From positions 2,405,341 to 2,469,340 of the forward strand of contig NZ_ADVG01000003.1 of the NCBI RefSeq assembly GCF_000178855.1: a stretch of 64,000 nt of DNA, read 5' to 3'. Source of the stretch: Ktedonobacter racemifer DSM 44963. Lineage in GTDB: Bacteria; Chloroflexota; Ktedonobacteria; Ktedonobacterales; Ktedonobacteraceae. This document shows, in pieces, positions 35,084-46,800 of the stretch; the first letter of the stretch is position 1, and every line of letters begins with the position of its first letter. A program made the translations under genes and the position numbers. The notes beneath the pieces were generated by a model. That model was not told where the DNA came from, searched no databases, and saw nothing but the letters and a program-made list of their open reading frames with translations.

Positions 35084-36026
35084 TTGATGCTTATCGTGAC
35101 GCCGCCGTGGACGAGTCGCTCCTGGGCTCTGCCTTTTCTCAGCGTATTGTTGACTCCAGAGGAGGTCGATAGAAGGCTAGGACGCCGTCACAAAACGGTT
35201 CCAGACTGGACAAAGCAACTTGTAAAGCTCGTGCGCCGATGGCTTCCTGACCGAGATATCAAGCTCGTTGGCGACGGAGCTTACAGTGTGGTTGAGCTAG
35301 GAACGGCTTGCCGGAACCAACGAGTACAGTTGATTGCCCCTTTGCGTTTTGATGCCTGTCTCTATACGCCTCCTCCAGCACGTCAACCACGCCAAATGGG
35401 GCGACCACGCCTGGTCGGACAACGATTGCCGCAACTTGATCACGTCCTCGATGACCCACAGACTTTCTGGCAGAAAGCCTGGGTCGCATGGTACGGGCAA
35501 GGCAAACAGCAGATTGAATGGTGCAGTGGAACGGCGCTGTGGTATCGGGGTGGTCAAACTCCTTTACCCATCCGATGGGTCTTGACCTGTGATCCCAAAG
35601 GGAAACATGAGCCACGAGCCTACTTCTCGACCGATCAGACCAAATCTGGCCTTTCCATCATTACCGATTTTATGCGCACGCTGGTGTGCTGAAGTCACTT
35701 TTGAAGAGAGCCGGGCGCATTTGGGTGTGGAGACTCAGCGACAATGGTCAGACCTTGCGATTGAGCGGATGACACCTTGCCTCTTTGGGCTTTACAGCTT
35801 GGTAGCGCTGCTTGGGCAGCGCCTGCATCCTAGAGGGGACATTCCATTCCAGCAACCAGCGTGGTATCGAAAGCGTCAGGCGACGTTCACTGATGTGCTT
35901 GCTGCTGTACGGTGTCACCTGTGGCATGATTTCAGTTATTCCACATCACCCCAAAGCCCTGATGTCATTTTACTCCCACACTCAGATCTCTCTCGCTTCG
36001 TTGATATTGTTTGTTTCTCAGCGTAA
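35084..36026 (+). pseudogene. IS701-like (DDE_5) transposase, N-truncated and frameshifted
   Basis: The first frame reads RRHKTVPDWTKQLVKLVRRW, LVGDGAYSVVEL (the second catalytic aspartate) and QIEWCSGTALWYRGG up to a stop at 35692. A shift near 35690 leads into the second frame with AEVTFEESRAHLGVETQRQW, which holds the last catalytic glutamate, and continues to 36026. The first catalytic domain is missing at the 5' side. Confidence 0.8.
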
Positions 36027-36070
36027 AATGTGCAAAGTCCAGGTATTTTTTCGTCAAAAAAACACTGACA

Positions 36071-36214
36071 GGCCAACTGTTTGGCGGCTTGCGCGTCTCT
36101 TGTTGGGCTGAAAAAGAAGTCGAGCGTGTTTCCCTGCGAGTCAACTGCTCGATACAGATACATCCACTCTTTTTTCACCTTGATGTATGTCTCGTCAACA
36201 TGCCAGGAGTCGTA
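36071..36214 (-). pseudogene. IS6-family transposase internal fragment
   Basis: YDSWHVDETYIKVKKEWMYL and YRAVDSQGNTLDFFFSPTRD match the central part of the transposases at 1977 and 3944, including the first catalytic D. Both flanks are lost. Confidence 0.8.
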
Positions 36215-36272
36215 GGTGGTTCTGTCAGAACGGAGATCCCAGAGAAGCTTCTCGCGTTGTGGTGCTAAAAGC

Positions 36273-39085
36273 TTACGCTCCTTTCCCAAGGAGACCAAAA
36301 GCCCGTGCTCGTGCAACCGCCTGGGTGCGATTGGTGGCTTCAAGTTTGCTGAGGAGATGCGTGATATGATGCTTGACGGTACCAGGTACGATCACCAGGG
36401 CTTCCGCAATCTCCTGGTTCGAGGCACCGCGTGCGATCAGGTGTAACACCTCCTGTTCACGTGCGCTCAAGGGGTCCAGTAGCGGTTGTGGGCTCAGGGA
36501 TGGCTCTTTTTCCAGATGCGTCGGCTGGGGTATCGGCTGCTGGTTGAACGCACGCAAAAGCGTCTCCAGATAGAGGTGATCTTTCGCCTGATGCTCCTGT
36601 TTTCTGAGTTGGAAGAGCAAGTCAGCTATGAGGGGCCCTTCATCTACAAAGGAACGGATGTAGCCTTCTGGTGCGCCTAGATGCACGGCCTGCGCCAACA
36701 GAGACAACGCATCTTGCTGGAGCTTTAGCATCTGATACGCCTGCGTCTGCAAGAGCCACATTTCCAGCACATGGCTCCACCGCTGCGTGGCCGTTGCTCG
36801 TTTCACCAGGGGGGGAGCAGGTGCAACGCATGCTCTGGTTGGGATTCGGCAAGCAGCAGGCGGACGAACGCAACGCGCTGTCGTTCCCGCGCCAGCGGAG
36901 AAACCAGCGGCTTCTTCCCCTCCAGATCGCTCACCCAACGTTGTGCCCGTTCCAGATCGCCACCTGCCAACCAGAAACGCATCTGATCGACGTCGCTCCA
37001 AAGCGCTGCGCGATACGGCGATGACATGCTTCTCCAGGCGTATTCCATCTGTTGCGAGGCTGTTTTGGCCTCCTCCAGCCTTCCTTGCGAGAGGGCAAGC
37101 CGCAATAACAGGGTATAGCCGAGGGGCAAAAACGCCAGGATTTCGGCTTGTTCGCCCAGCTGGATCGCCTCTTCGGCGAGGTGTTGGGCTTCCTCCAACC
37201 TGTTCCACTCGTGCAAGATCCTGCCCTGCAACATATAGAGCCAGCACAGCTGAACTGGCTGGTACCCCTCAAGGAGGGTTTGGAGCGCGTGGATCGCCTG
37301 CTGGCTCAATTGCCATGCCTGGTGCAATTTCCCCGCCATCAGGCTTTCCCAGACAGCCTCGTGCCAATAGATACTCTCGAGCGCTCGATCGCCCTCCGCT
37401 TTGATTCGGCTCCATTCAGCCTGCATAGGCAGCACGCCCAGCTCGACATACCCCTCAGAGACGTTTGCCCGAGCCTGAGCAAACATCATCTGGACCCGCG
37501 CGGCCCATTGCTGCTCCTCAAGATGGGTGAGCGCCTCCTGACAGAATGCGCGCTTTGCTCCTGCATCTCCATGATAGAAACCCACAATCGTGGCCTGCAA
37601 GGCGGCGATTTCCCCCAGGAGAGACGTTGGTGCCTCTAGTTCGTGTGCACCTCGCGCCATGATTGTCTGTTCTTCTCGCCGATGGGCTCGTGTCCAGGCG
37701 CTTCTGGCATCGCGCACCCAGCTTTCGGTGACCTCTGGCGGAGCGATCCAGAAGAGGCTCTGGGCTGTGGCCAGGCATAAACGAGGTCGCTCACGCACAA
37801 CCTCGCGGGGAAGTTGCTCCATCCAGGAAGGGAGCGACGCGTACTCGAGTTGACTCCAGAGGTCCTGACCGGGAATCTGCTCCATGAGTGTCGCTGCCCA
37901 GGACCACTCGTGCGCCTGCAGCGCGTACTGAATCGCTTCACTGCGCATCTTCTCTGCCGCATACCACTGACTGGCCCGCAGATGCAGACGCGGCACTTCT
38001 GCGGGAGCAATCTGCTCCAACTGAGCACGTAATGCCTCCGCAAAAAGGGGATGATAGGCATACCACTGACGCTGGTTATCCAGGGGATTGAGAAAGAGAT
38101 TAGCTCGTTCCACTTGCTCCAGGAAGAGCTGGCTGTCCTGTTGCTCCAGGACGGCATTGCACAGGGAGTTGCACAGGCGGGGTAAGATGGACGTGCGCAG
38201 AAGGAACGTCTGCACCTTTTCTTCCTGGCGGTTCAGCACCTCCTGTACCAGATAGTCGAAGAGAGCGGGTTGGTTGCCCTGGAACGCCTGGAGCAGACCT
38301 TTGGGCTGCGCCCTCCCCTTGAAAGCGAGCGCCGCCAGTTGCATACCCGCCCACCAGCCCTGGATGCGTGCGTCCACTTGCTCGATTCGCTGCGCGGAAA
38401 GCTGAAGATCCATCACATCACGCAGAAAGGCAGTCATCTCCTCTCCGGTTGCACACAATTGCTCGGTGCGTAATTCCAGGATCTGTGCCTGAGCGCGCAG
38501 CCGCGCCAAGGAAAAGGGGGGATCCGTTCGTGTCGCGATTACCACACACAGGGGAGGTGGTAGGTGCTGGAGCAGCGAGGCAAGCAGGGCATGGATCACT
38601 GGCTCCGTAATCTCCTCATAATTATCCAGTACCAGGACCAGGGGTTCGCTTCGCTGGGCAAGGCCATTGATCAAAGCCGTGAGCATCGCTTGCCAGGAGG
38701 GGAGCGGGGTATCGTGGAGGGCCGCAAAGGGAAGCAGCGAGAGCCCAGGCTGGCACTGGTCCAGCGCAGTCAGGAAATCGGTCCAAAACTGAAAGGGAAT
38801 GTTGTCACTGGCGTCAAGCGACACCCAGGCCACTGGGGGGTGCCCTGGAGGCAACGAGCGCACCCAACTTGCGAGGAGCGTGGTTTTCCCAAAGCCCACG
38901 GCGGCGGAGACGAGAATAAGGCGTCGGCGGAGGCCAGCATGGAGCAGGGCCAGCAGATGAGGACGAGCGATGAGCTCATGGGAAGGTGCTGGGGGCAGAA
39001 ACTTTGTCACAAGCGGAGGATCAGACGAGGCGCGTGGGATAGGTTCGGGTGCGTTGCCGTGTGGTTTCTGGTTCGTATGGTCCAT
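36273..39085 (-). pseudogene. MalT-like LuxR regulator split by a frameshift in a C7 tract
   Basis: The first 760 codons (39085 to 36803) encode the NTPase (Walker A VSAAVGFGKTTLLA, Walker B LVLVLDNYEE) and TPR-like sensor region, ending LHLLPPW-stop. The rest, in the next frame down to 36273, continues LVKRATATQRWSHVLEMWLL and ends with a complete LuxR helix-turn-helix (LSAREQEVLHLIARGASNQE, GTVKHHITHLLSKLEA). The break is a run of seven C on the coding strand (36809-36815); eight C would restore one 937-aa protein. This may be a recent loss, a phase-variable switch or a sequencing error. Without the shift the regulator lacks its DNA-binding domain. Confidence 0.88.
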
Positions 39086-39467
39086 GATCGTTTCTCCTTT
39101 ATGGAGGAATCCTCGTTAGCCCTTGTGCGGCGAGGAGGTCAATGCTTTGGAACCCGCGTGGGCCCTTGTCCCTGGAAGGAGATCCCTTGCTCCTTGTTGC
39201 TGTGGCAACGTTCTTTCTCTCTGACTATCCCCTGTGCATTCACTTTCGCCGACACAGGCAATCGACCAAGATATATGACCTTCATGCTGGGTGCCAATTG
39301 TTACTGCTCACCTTCTTCTGTCACCTTCGATCCATGCCTTTCCCTCTCTCTTCTACTATACTCTAAGAGTCAGAGGTCATCCGTCAGCAGAGATGCTGGC
39401 GAGACGTGATGTAGAACCCTCTCTACCACATCGAAGCAAAACCGCTTTTTCCTCAAGGATGGGGCAT
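39086..39467. other. Divergent intergenic region
   Basis: No gene is recognised between the split LuxR gene and the decayed PAS gene. It likely holds promoters for both directions. Confidence 0.35.
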
Positions 39468-40236
39468 ATGAAAGGAAAAAAAGAAGAGAATGACACATCA
39501 ACTTGCAAACTGCGTATTAATGAGCGAAAAGAAGAGTATCATGCACTCATGGATGCCCTGCCTCAATTTGTCTGGCTCATGCAGTCTGATGGTTCCCTCG
39601 TCTATGAGAATCAACGCTGGCGCGACTATCGCCAGTTGCTGTTTCAGCACACTGGAAAACAGGAGAGATTTGCGAATCAGCAGTGTGATGACTCTCCACG
39701 CGTCCAGGACAGGCAACGCACACAGCCCGCTAACAGGTTTCCTCTCTGAGCAAGAGATGTGGCTTCAGAACCTTCATCCTGAGGATAAAAAGCGTGTCCT
39801 GGCCCTACATCCCCAGGCATGTACAACTGGTGAACCCCACGAGCTTGCATATCGCCTCAGGGATGGACGCACGGGAGCGTATCGCTGGTTCCTCTCACGG
39901 CGTGTGCCACTGGGCAATGCAGCAGGGCAGATTGTCTTGTGGGTAGAGACCTGCACAGATCTCGATGACTAGAAACGGACGGAAGATGCCTTGTGCCTGA
40001 GCCAGGAACGCGTGAACCTGCTGATGAACTCCAGTCTGATCGGGATCTTTTGTGCCGAAGGGGAGCAGATTGTAGACACCAAAGAGACCTTTCCGCGCGT
40101 GACCAGCTCTACCCGCGAAGACCTCCGCGCTGGGCGCATGAACTGGTTGCACATGACCCCTCCAGACGATCTGGCTCAGACCTTCGAGGCCCAGCAGGAA
40201 CTTTACGCTCGGCCGCAACCTGGCTTCATGATGTGA
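39468..40236 (+). pseudogene. Decayed PAS-domain signalling gene
   Basis: Pieces of two PAS domains are readable: EYHALMDALPQFVWLMQSDG, then after a frame change QEMWLQNLHPEDKKRVLALH and GAYRWFLSRRVPLGNAAGQI ending in a stop at 39970, then SQERVNLLMNSSLIGIFCAE and REDLRAGRMNWLHMTPPDDL up to 40236. The sequence parallels the PAS region of the kinases at 28496 and 43896, but the kinase core is missing. Confidence 0.8.
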
Positions 40237-40299
40237 TGGGTAAAATCCCTTCACACGATGGGAACAGTGACAACTGGCAGGCTCTGGCGACGCTATACG

Positions 40300-40404
40300 A
40301 TGCTAGAGGTGTATCTCCCTCCCAAGAAATACATCCGAGCTCTCAAACTCCTGGCTAGGCGAGACAAAGATCAGGAAGACATGCACACGCGTGGGTGTGT
40401 GTGA
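40300..40404 (+). pseudogene. Fragment resembling DUF6036/AbiEii-type nucleotidyltransferase tail
   Basis: The 34-codon frame reads MLEVYLPPKKYIRALKLLAR and RDKDQEDM, which resembles the region VY.PP.EYL.ALKLLA.R.KD.ED of these toxin-like nucleotidyltransferases. Only this piece is left. The assignment rests on the short motif. Confidence 0.4.
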
Positions 40405-40790
40405 CACTCCACATGGTCTAAAGACCAGTGGCTTCTCGCAAGTACATTTTCTCCTTGCGAGCTACGCGCATAGCATTGCTGCTATCCGTGGGTCGTGCCA
40501 TTCGACCAACTACAGGGGAGCAATCGATTATCCCCTGATACTTTTGTACGTTGATTGAAATGCCTACACGTTGCAATTGCTCTCTTTAGCAAGTAGCCGT
40601 GGTCTTTGGCTAACACGGTAGCGTTTTTACCCATAGCCCTTCGCTATGGAACCCATACACTATTCAGTTCTCAATGTACTGCTGATCAATTCTTTTCGCG
40701 TACAGAAAAAACGGAAGGGCAAGGGCTAAAGCCGCAAACGCCTAACCACGGGATGAATCCCCGTGGCTTGCGGCGGGCTAAAGCCCAATA
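40405..40790 (-). mobile_element. TnpB-less mini-element: tnpB 3' end plus REP-like end
   Basis: Bases 40405-40466 match the 3' end of the tnpB gene at 56965-57031, including the hairpin CTCGCAAG...CTTGCGAG, and the reverse strand still reads REATGL against REAAGLR. Bases 40723-40786 carry a GGGCTAAAGCC...GGGCTAAAGCCC repeat like the one beside that tnpB at 58381-58447. The coding part in between is gone. It has the same polarity as the tnpB element. Confidence 0.6.
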
Positions 40791-41400
40791 ACGTCATTTG
40801 CCAGGATGAATGGGTGTTTCCTGCCATGATTAATGCCAATGATTAGCTTGAGAGGCCATTCGAGCCGATTTTCAGCAGTGTTTTCTGCCGCATAATGTGC
40901 CGAAACATCATAGCTCATCTATTCGTCTCCAACGAAAGTCGCAAGAAAGGCGTCAAATTTGCCAGACAACATGGCGTTAGCCGAGAAGAAGGCGCTTTCA
41001 GAGCGGCGTCATTTTCTGCCAGATAACCTGGCGGCGACATACGAAAAAGTATGTTCTGAATGACATTCATTGGTGCTCCGGCGAGTGTCTGGTGTCACGC
41101 CGTATTATGCGGCAGACGCGATCCGCTGAAGCGGCTTGGCCGCGTGGCAGGATATCTGGCAAACAGGTTTTTAATCATGTCAAATGACAAAGGAACTTGG
41201 GATATCTTCCCCGCTAAAAGTAGTCATATCTTGTGCGAATTCGATGAAAAACCGTAGAGACTGTTCATGATAGGAAATCACGAATAACGGGGAAATGGAA
41301 CCAGTAGAGCATAAAAGTATAGTAACCCCTTAGTTAGAAGCTGCTCAACCCAAACAGATATTACAGTCAGCCTGTACCTTGTCATAAGTTGGAGGTTTTC
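40791..41400. other. Gene-free region upstream of the PAS operon
   Basis: Bases about 41118-41200 are similar to 50868-50950 (GTGGCAGGATATCTGGCAAAC against GTGGCAGGTTATCTGGAAAAC and surrounding bases), in the same reading frame. This might be the relic of a small protein (GRVAGYL.NR). Nothing else is recognised. Confidence 0.4.
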
Positions 41401-42711
41401 ATGTTCGATCGTCTAGATGCAAGTGCTACAATCGTCCCTTCGACAAAACTCAACCGGGCAAAGTCACGCGGTTCTCTTGATGCAGATATTATCATCAAAA
41501 ATGCACCTGACCCCGTCTTTGTCTCTGACCTGGAAGGCAAGATCCTTTCGGCCAATGATGCTGTCTATGAACTCCTTGGCTTCCGTACCGACGAGGTTTT
41601 GGAGCAATCTCTTTCCCGCTTCATCAGTCCTGAAGAGACCCGCGAGTTTACCGCTGCCTTACGCGAGGTGATTGAACGCGGGGTGACCCGTAATGCCTGG
41701 CTCAATCCACGTAGTGCTTCTGGAGAGGTCATCCCAACCACGCTCAATGCCTCAGCTTTACGTGATACCGATGGCTGTGTGATTGGCGCAATTGGTATTC
41801 TGCGTGACATGCGTGAGCTCGATAAAGCGCGTGCTTATGCCGACAGCCTGATCAAAAATGCACCTGACCCCGTCTTTGTCTCTGACCTGGAAGGCAAGAT
41901 CCTTTCGGCCAATGATGCTGTCTATGAACTCCTTGGCTTCCGTACCGACGAGGTTTTGGAGCAATCTCTTTCCCGCTTCATCAGTTCTGAAGAGACCCGC
42001 GAGTTTACCGCTGCCTTACGCGAGGTGATTGAACGCGGGGTAATCCGTAATGCTCGCTTAAATCCACGCAGTGCTTCTGGGGAAGTCATTCCTACAAGTC
42101 TCAATGCCTCAGCGCTGCACGATAGTGATGGCCATGCGATTGGCGCAATTGGCATCTTGCGTGACATGCGTGAGCTCGATAAAGCGCTTGCTTACTCTGA
42201 TAGTCTCATCAAAAATGCACCCGACCCCGTTTTTGTCTCTGACCTGGAAGGCAAAATCCTGCAAGCCAATGACGCTGTCTATGAACTCCTTGGCTTCCGT
42301 ACTGACGAGGTTTTGGAGCAATCTCTTTCCCGCTTCATCAGTCCTGAAGAGACCCGCGAGTTTACCGCTGCCTTACGCGAGGTTATTGAACGCGGGGTGA
42401 CCCGTAATACTCGCTTAAATCCACGCAGTGCTTCTGGAGAGGTCATCCCAACCACGCTCAATGCTTCAGCTTTACGTGATACCGATGGCCATGTGATTGG
42501 CGCGATCGGCATTCTGCGTGATATGCGAGCTTATGAGAATATATTACGAGATCTTCAAGAATCTAAAGCAGAACTGCAGGAAAAGATTTTAGATCTAGAG
42601 AAGTTTGAAGAAGTGGTTGTAGGCCGTGAGCTGAAGATGATCGCACTTGAAAAACAATTAGGGAGTATCATGCATAGCAGCAAGAAATTTGAGCAAGGAC
42701 ACAATAGATGA
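41401..42711 (+). CDS. Triple-PAS protein with C-terminal coiled coil
   Basis: This 436-aa soluble protein consists of three almost identical PAS domains (from about residues 30, 149 and 268; unit 119 aa, 357 bp), each beginning LIKNAPDPVFVSDLEGKIL and ending GAIGILRDMRELDKA, and a coiled-coil tail (DLQESKAELQEKILDLEKFE). There is no kinase or output domain, so it probably acts as a sensor or scaffold for the kinase encoded next. GGAGG lies 6 nt before ATG 41401. The stop overlaps the next start (ATGA), so the two proteins are likely made in equal amounts. Confidence 0.88.
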   Translation: MFDRLDASATIVPSTKLNRAKSRGSLDADIIIKNAPDPVFVSDLEGKILSANDAVYELLGFRTDEVLEQSLSRFISPEETREFTAALREVIERGVTRNAWLNPRSASGEVIPTTLNASALRDTDGCVIGAIGILRDMRELDKARAYADSLIKNAPDPVFVSDLEGKILSANDAVYELLGFRTDEVLEQSLSRFISSEETREFTAALREVIERGVIRNARLNPRSASGEVIPTSLNASALHDSDGHAIGAIGILRDMRELDKALAYSDSLIKNAPDPVFVSDLEGKILQANDAVYELLGFRTDEVLEQSLSRFISPEETREFTAALREVIERGVTRNTRLNPRSASGEVIPTTLNASALRDTDGHVIGAIGILRDMRAYENILRDLQESKAELQEKILDLEKFEEVVVGRELKMIALEKQLGSIMHSSKKFEQGHNR

Positions 42712-43874
42712 ATGCGATAGATCTACCAGATGCAGTGGTGATTTCTACGGATGAGATGGAGCGCTTTCAGCGCTTGGAATATGAGCATACAAGTCTTCTG
42801 GAGCAACGACAGGCGCTTGAATTGCGTATACACAAAAGTGAGGAGAGACGACGAGCTTTCATACACATTCTCCATGATATGAGTGAGCTCAATAAAAAAC
42901 TCTGTGATCAGCGTAAGGCGATGATACACATTCTGGCAGATTATGAGCAAGATCGCCGCAGTCTGGCTCAGCAGACAGAACGCCTGGACAATTCTCGGCG
43001 CGCGCTCGTGCATATTCTACAGGATTCACACGATTCTAATCTGCGCTTGGAAAAGAGCCGCAAAGCGATGATCCATATCATGAGCGATCTTAAGGAAACC
43101 ACTGAGGAAGTGAAACGTCAGGAGCGGGAGCTGCTTGAAAAGCAAGAACAATTGGTGCAGGCAGGCAAACTTGCCACGCTGGGAGAACTGACAACTGGAG
43201 TTGCTCATGAGCTCAATAATCCTCTGAATAGTATCGGCTTGTTTGTGGGCAACACCATTGATATGATCAGACTAGGCATGGCAGAGACGGAGACGCAACA
43301 ACTTTTGCAAGAACTGGACAACGCTATGCAACAGGTCCACAAGGCAACCAGCATCATTTCCCATCTGCGTACGTTCGGGCGTGTGGCTTCGGCACGTCAC
43401 GAACCAATGATACTCGAGCCGGTCGTACGAGGCGCACTGATGCTCCTTCAGGAACAACTACGCCTGCGCCAGATCGAAGTGCATGTCGACTTCCCCTCTG
43501 AAGAGGTGAAGGTACTGGGCAGTTCGATCCAATTGGAACAGGTATTCATAAACTTGCTCACCAACGCTCGTGATGCTATGGCATCGAGCAGGGATAAACG
43601 CATGACCATCAGTTGTGCGATGCAAAAGAGTATGGTCGAGTTGCATGTAAGCGACACAGGAACGGGTATTCTGCCAGAACTAGAAAAGCGTATTTTCGAT
43701 CCCTTCTTTACAACAAAAGAGGTTGGGCTAGGAACAGGACTGGGTCTTTCCATTACCTATGGCATTATCCAGGACCATAGAGGCACTATTGAGCTTAAGA
43801 ATCATCCAGGAGAAGGAGCCGTCTTCATCATCCGGCTTCCCATTCTGGAGCAAAAAGGGGATACAGTTCCTTAA
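42708..43874 (+). CDS. Soluble sensor histidine kinase with repeat coiled coil
   Basis: This 388-aa kinase is without membrane segments. Residues 15-150 form a coiled coil with four HI(L/M) motifs (RAFIHILHD, KAMIHILAD, RALVHILQD, KAMIHIMSD) at residues 53, 74, 102 and 123, spaced by 21, 28 and 21, all multiples of seven. HisKA has the phospho-accepting His in GVAHELNNPLNSIG, typical of NtrB/ZraS-like kinases, and HATPase_c has INLLTNARDAM, DTGTGI and GTGLGLSITYGII. It is coupled with the triple-PAS gene upstream; the REC-PAS kinase follows after 21 bp. Confidence 0.9.
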   Translation: MNAIDLPDAVVISTDEMERFQRLEYEHTSLLEQRQALELRIHKSEERRRAFIHILHDMSELNKKLCDQRKAMIHILADYEQDRRSLAQQTERLDNSRRALVHILQDSHDSNLRLEKSRKAMIHIMSDLKETTEEVKRQERELLEKQEQLVQAGKLATLGELTTGVAHELNNPLNSIGLFVGNTIDMIRLGMAETETQQLLQELDNAMQQVHKATSIISHLRTFGRVASARHEPMILEPVVRGALMLLQEQLRLRQIEVHVDFPSEEVKVLGSSIQLEQVFINLLTNARDAMASSRDKRMTISCAMQKSMVELHVSDTGTGILPELEKRIFDPFFTTKEVGLGTGLGLSITYGIIQDHRGTIELKNHPGEGAVFIIRLPILEQKGDTVP

Positions 43875-43895
43875 GAAAAGAAAGAGGGAAGCAAA

Positions 43896-46800
43896 GTGCA
43901 GCAACACCAAGAAGGAATAGGACAAGAATATCATCCAAATATCATTTCCTTAATGCAGACAGAACAATTCGATAAAAAACGTAAGCCGCGGATTCTTCTT
44001 GTTGATGACGACATGGCAGCACTACAGGCTCTTTCTCGCACATTCATGTTACGTATGAGCGATGTCGATGTAGATACTTCTAGCTCTGCACTGGATGCTC
44101 TTGCACAACTACAGAGCAGAGAGTACGACGTGGTAGTGAGTGACATCAAAATGCCGATGATGGATGGCATACAACTATTGTCAAACATTCATAAACGGAT
44201 GCCCGATATACCAGTTTTGCTTATTACTGGACACGGCGAGCATGAGCTAGCAATGCAGGCCTTACAAGAAGGTGCTTACGATTATACCCTTAAACCCATT
44301 GATCGCGATTTTTTTGTGGCCGGCGTACGGCGCGCACTCCAAACCCGTCAGCTGTTTCGTCTCGTACAAGAGAAACAGCAAGCTATCGAGGAGCAGAAAC
44401 GCACCGAGCAGCAACTCAAAGAAAGCGAGGAAAACTTTCGCGTGCTGGCCGAAATGGTCCCGCAGTTCGTGTGGGTGACCCGATCCGATGGCCGTGTTGA
44501 CTACTGTAATCAGCGCAGGCGAGACTACATCGGGTTGACGCTTGAGCAGCTACAGAGTGACTGCTGTGCGTATCTCCAGGCCGTCCATCCTGAGGATTGG
44601 GAAAGCAGCCGAGCGCACTGGCAGCATGCCCTGGACACGGGAGACATATATGAACACGAACAGCGGATGCGCCAGGGCACGACCGGGGAATATCGCTGGT
44701 TCTTAGCCCGCGCCCTGCCCGTGCGCGATGACACCGGCCAGATCATCAAGTGGTTTGGCACCGACACCGATATCGAGGAGCAGAAACGCATCGAGCAGCA
44801 GCTCAAAGAAAGCCGGGAGAGCTTGCGTGTACTGGCCGAAGCGGTGCCGCAACTCGTCTGGGTGGCACGACCCGATGGCCAGTTCGAGTACACGAACCAG
44901 CGTTGGGATGACTACACCGGGCTCACGCATGAGCCTGGACAAAGCGATCGATGGGCTCATCGCCAATGCATCCATCCCGATGATCGCGAAGGCAATCGAG
45001 CGCACTGCCAGCATGCCTTGGCGACAGGAGACATGTTTGAGCACGAACATCGGATCAGAAATGGCCAGACTGGGGAGTATCGCTGGTTTTTAACCCGTGC
45101 CCTGCCAGTGAAAGATGACACAGGTCAGGTCCTCAAATGGTTTGGCACCTGCACCGATATCGAGGAGCAGAAGCGGATCGAGCAGCAGCTCAAAGAAAGC
45201 GAGGAGAACTGGCGGGTGCTGGCCGAAACGCTGCCTCACCTGGTGTGGGCTGTGCGATCCGATGGCCGTCTGGAGTACGCGAATCAGCATGTGTCTACCT
45301 ACCTTGGTGCTTTTCCTGACTCCTTCCTGGGCGATGAATGGCGGCAGTTCGTGCATCCGGATGATTATGAGCGTGTTCAGGCAGCTCGACGTCATGTGCT
45401 AGAAACCGGTGAACCCTATGAGGGAGAATATCGTCTCAAGGAGCGTCAAACGGGCCGCTATCGCTGGTTTTTAGCCCGCCTCATGCCGGTGCGTGATGAG
45501 ACTGGCCAGATCGTCAAGCGGTTTGGGACTGCCACCGATATTGAGGAGCAGAAACAAGCGGAGCAGCAGCTCAAGGAAAGCGAGGAGAACTGGCGGGTGC
45601 TGGCCGAAATGGTCCCGCAACTCGTGTGGGTGAGACGACCCGACGGCCCGCACGAATATACAAACCAGCGCTGGTGCGACTACACGGGGTTGACGCTTGA
45701 GCATATGCGAAGCGACCAATGGGCTCATCTCCAATTCGTCCATCCTGATGATCAGGAAAGCAACCGAGTGCACTGGCAGCATGCCCTGGACACGGGAGCC
45801 ATGTTTGAGCACGAAGTGCGTCTCAGAAATGCTCAGACTGGGAAGTATCGCTGGTTCTTAGCCCGCGCCATGCCGGTGCGCGATGAAGCAGGCCAGATCA
45901 TCAAGTGGTTTGGCACCGACACCGACATTGAGGAGCAGAAACGTATCGAGGCAGCCTTGCGCCAGAGTCAGGAGCGGGTGAATGCCTTGATGAACTCCAG
46001 TATTATTGGGATCACGATCTCCGAAGGAGAGCAGATTGTCGACGCCAACGACGCCTTTCTGCATATGACGGGGTATACTCGCGAGGACCTCCATGAAGGG
46101 CGCATCAATTGGATGCACATGACCCCTCCAGAATGCCTGGCACGTACTTTCGAAGCTCACCAGGAACTGATCGCTCAGCAATCAACGAGCCCCTATGAGA
46201 AAGAGTACGTGTGTCAAGATGGCAGTCGCCTTCCGGTGCTTATGGGTCTTGTCGCCTTACCACATCAACCCCATCAGACAATCGGTTTTGTGCTGGATAA
46301 CTCGGCCCGCAAGGAACTGGAACAACGCAAAGATGATTTTATAAATATGGCCAGCCATGAACTGAGGAACCCGCTTGCCGCATTAAAGATGCAGACCCAA
46401 TTGGTGCGAAAGCGACTGGAAAAGCAATCCCATCACAAGGCGGCCACCGCACTTTCCAAGGTAGAGGGGCCCATCAAGCAACTGGAACGCCTGATCGCAG
46501 AATTACTGGATGTCTCCAGGATCCAGGCGGGCAAACTGGAGTATCAGCAGGAGCCCGTGGATCTCGATGCGTTGCTCCAGGAGGTCACCGAGACCTTGCC
46601 GCAAATCTATCCCAGTCATCGCATTCTGGTGGATGGTGCCGTACATACCAGTCTGATCGGGGATCGAGACCGACTGGGACAGGTCTTCGCCAATCTGCTC
46701 TGCAATGCCATCAAGTATTCCCCGGGAGCTGAGACGGTCGAGATGGATCTCTCCGCCTCCGACGATATGGTCACGATCCGTGTCCGCGATCATGGCCTGG

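Noticed and set aside
41494..42540. Regular 357-bp repeats as a possible CRISPR-like array
   Set aside because: The units are coding throughout, in phase, and encode full PAS domains; there are no short repeats with unique spacers.
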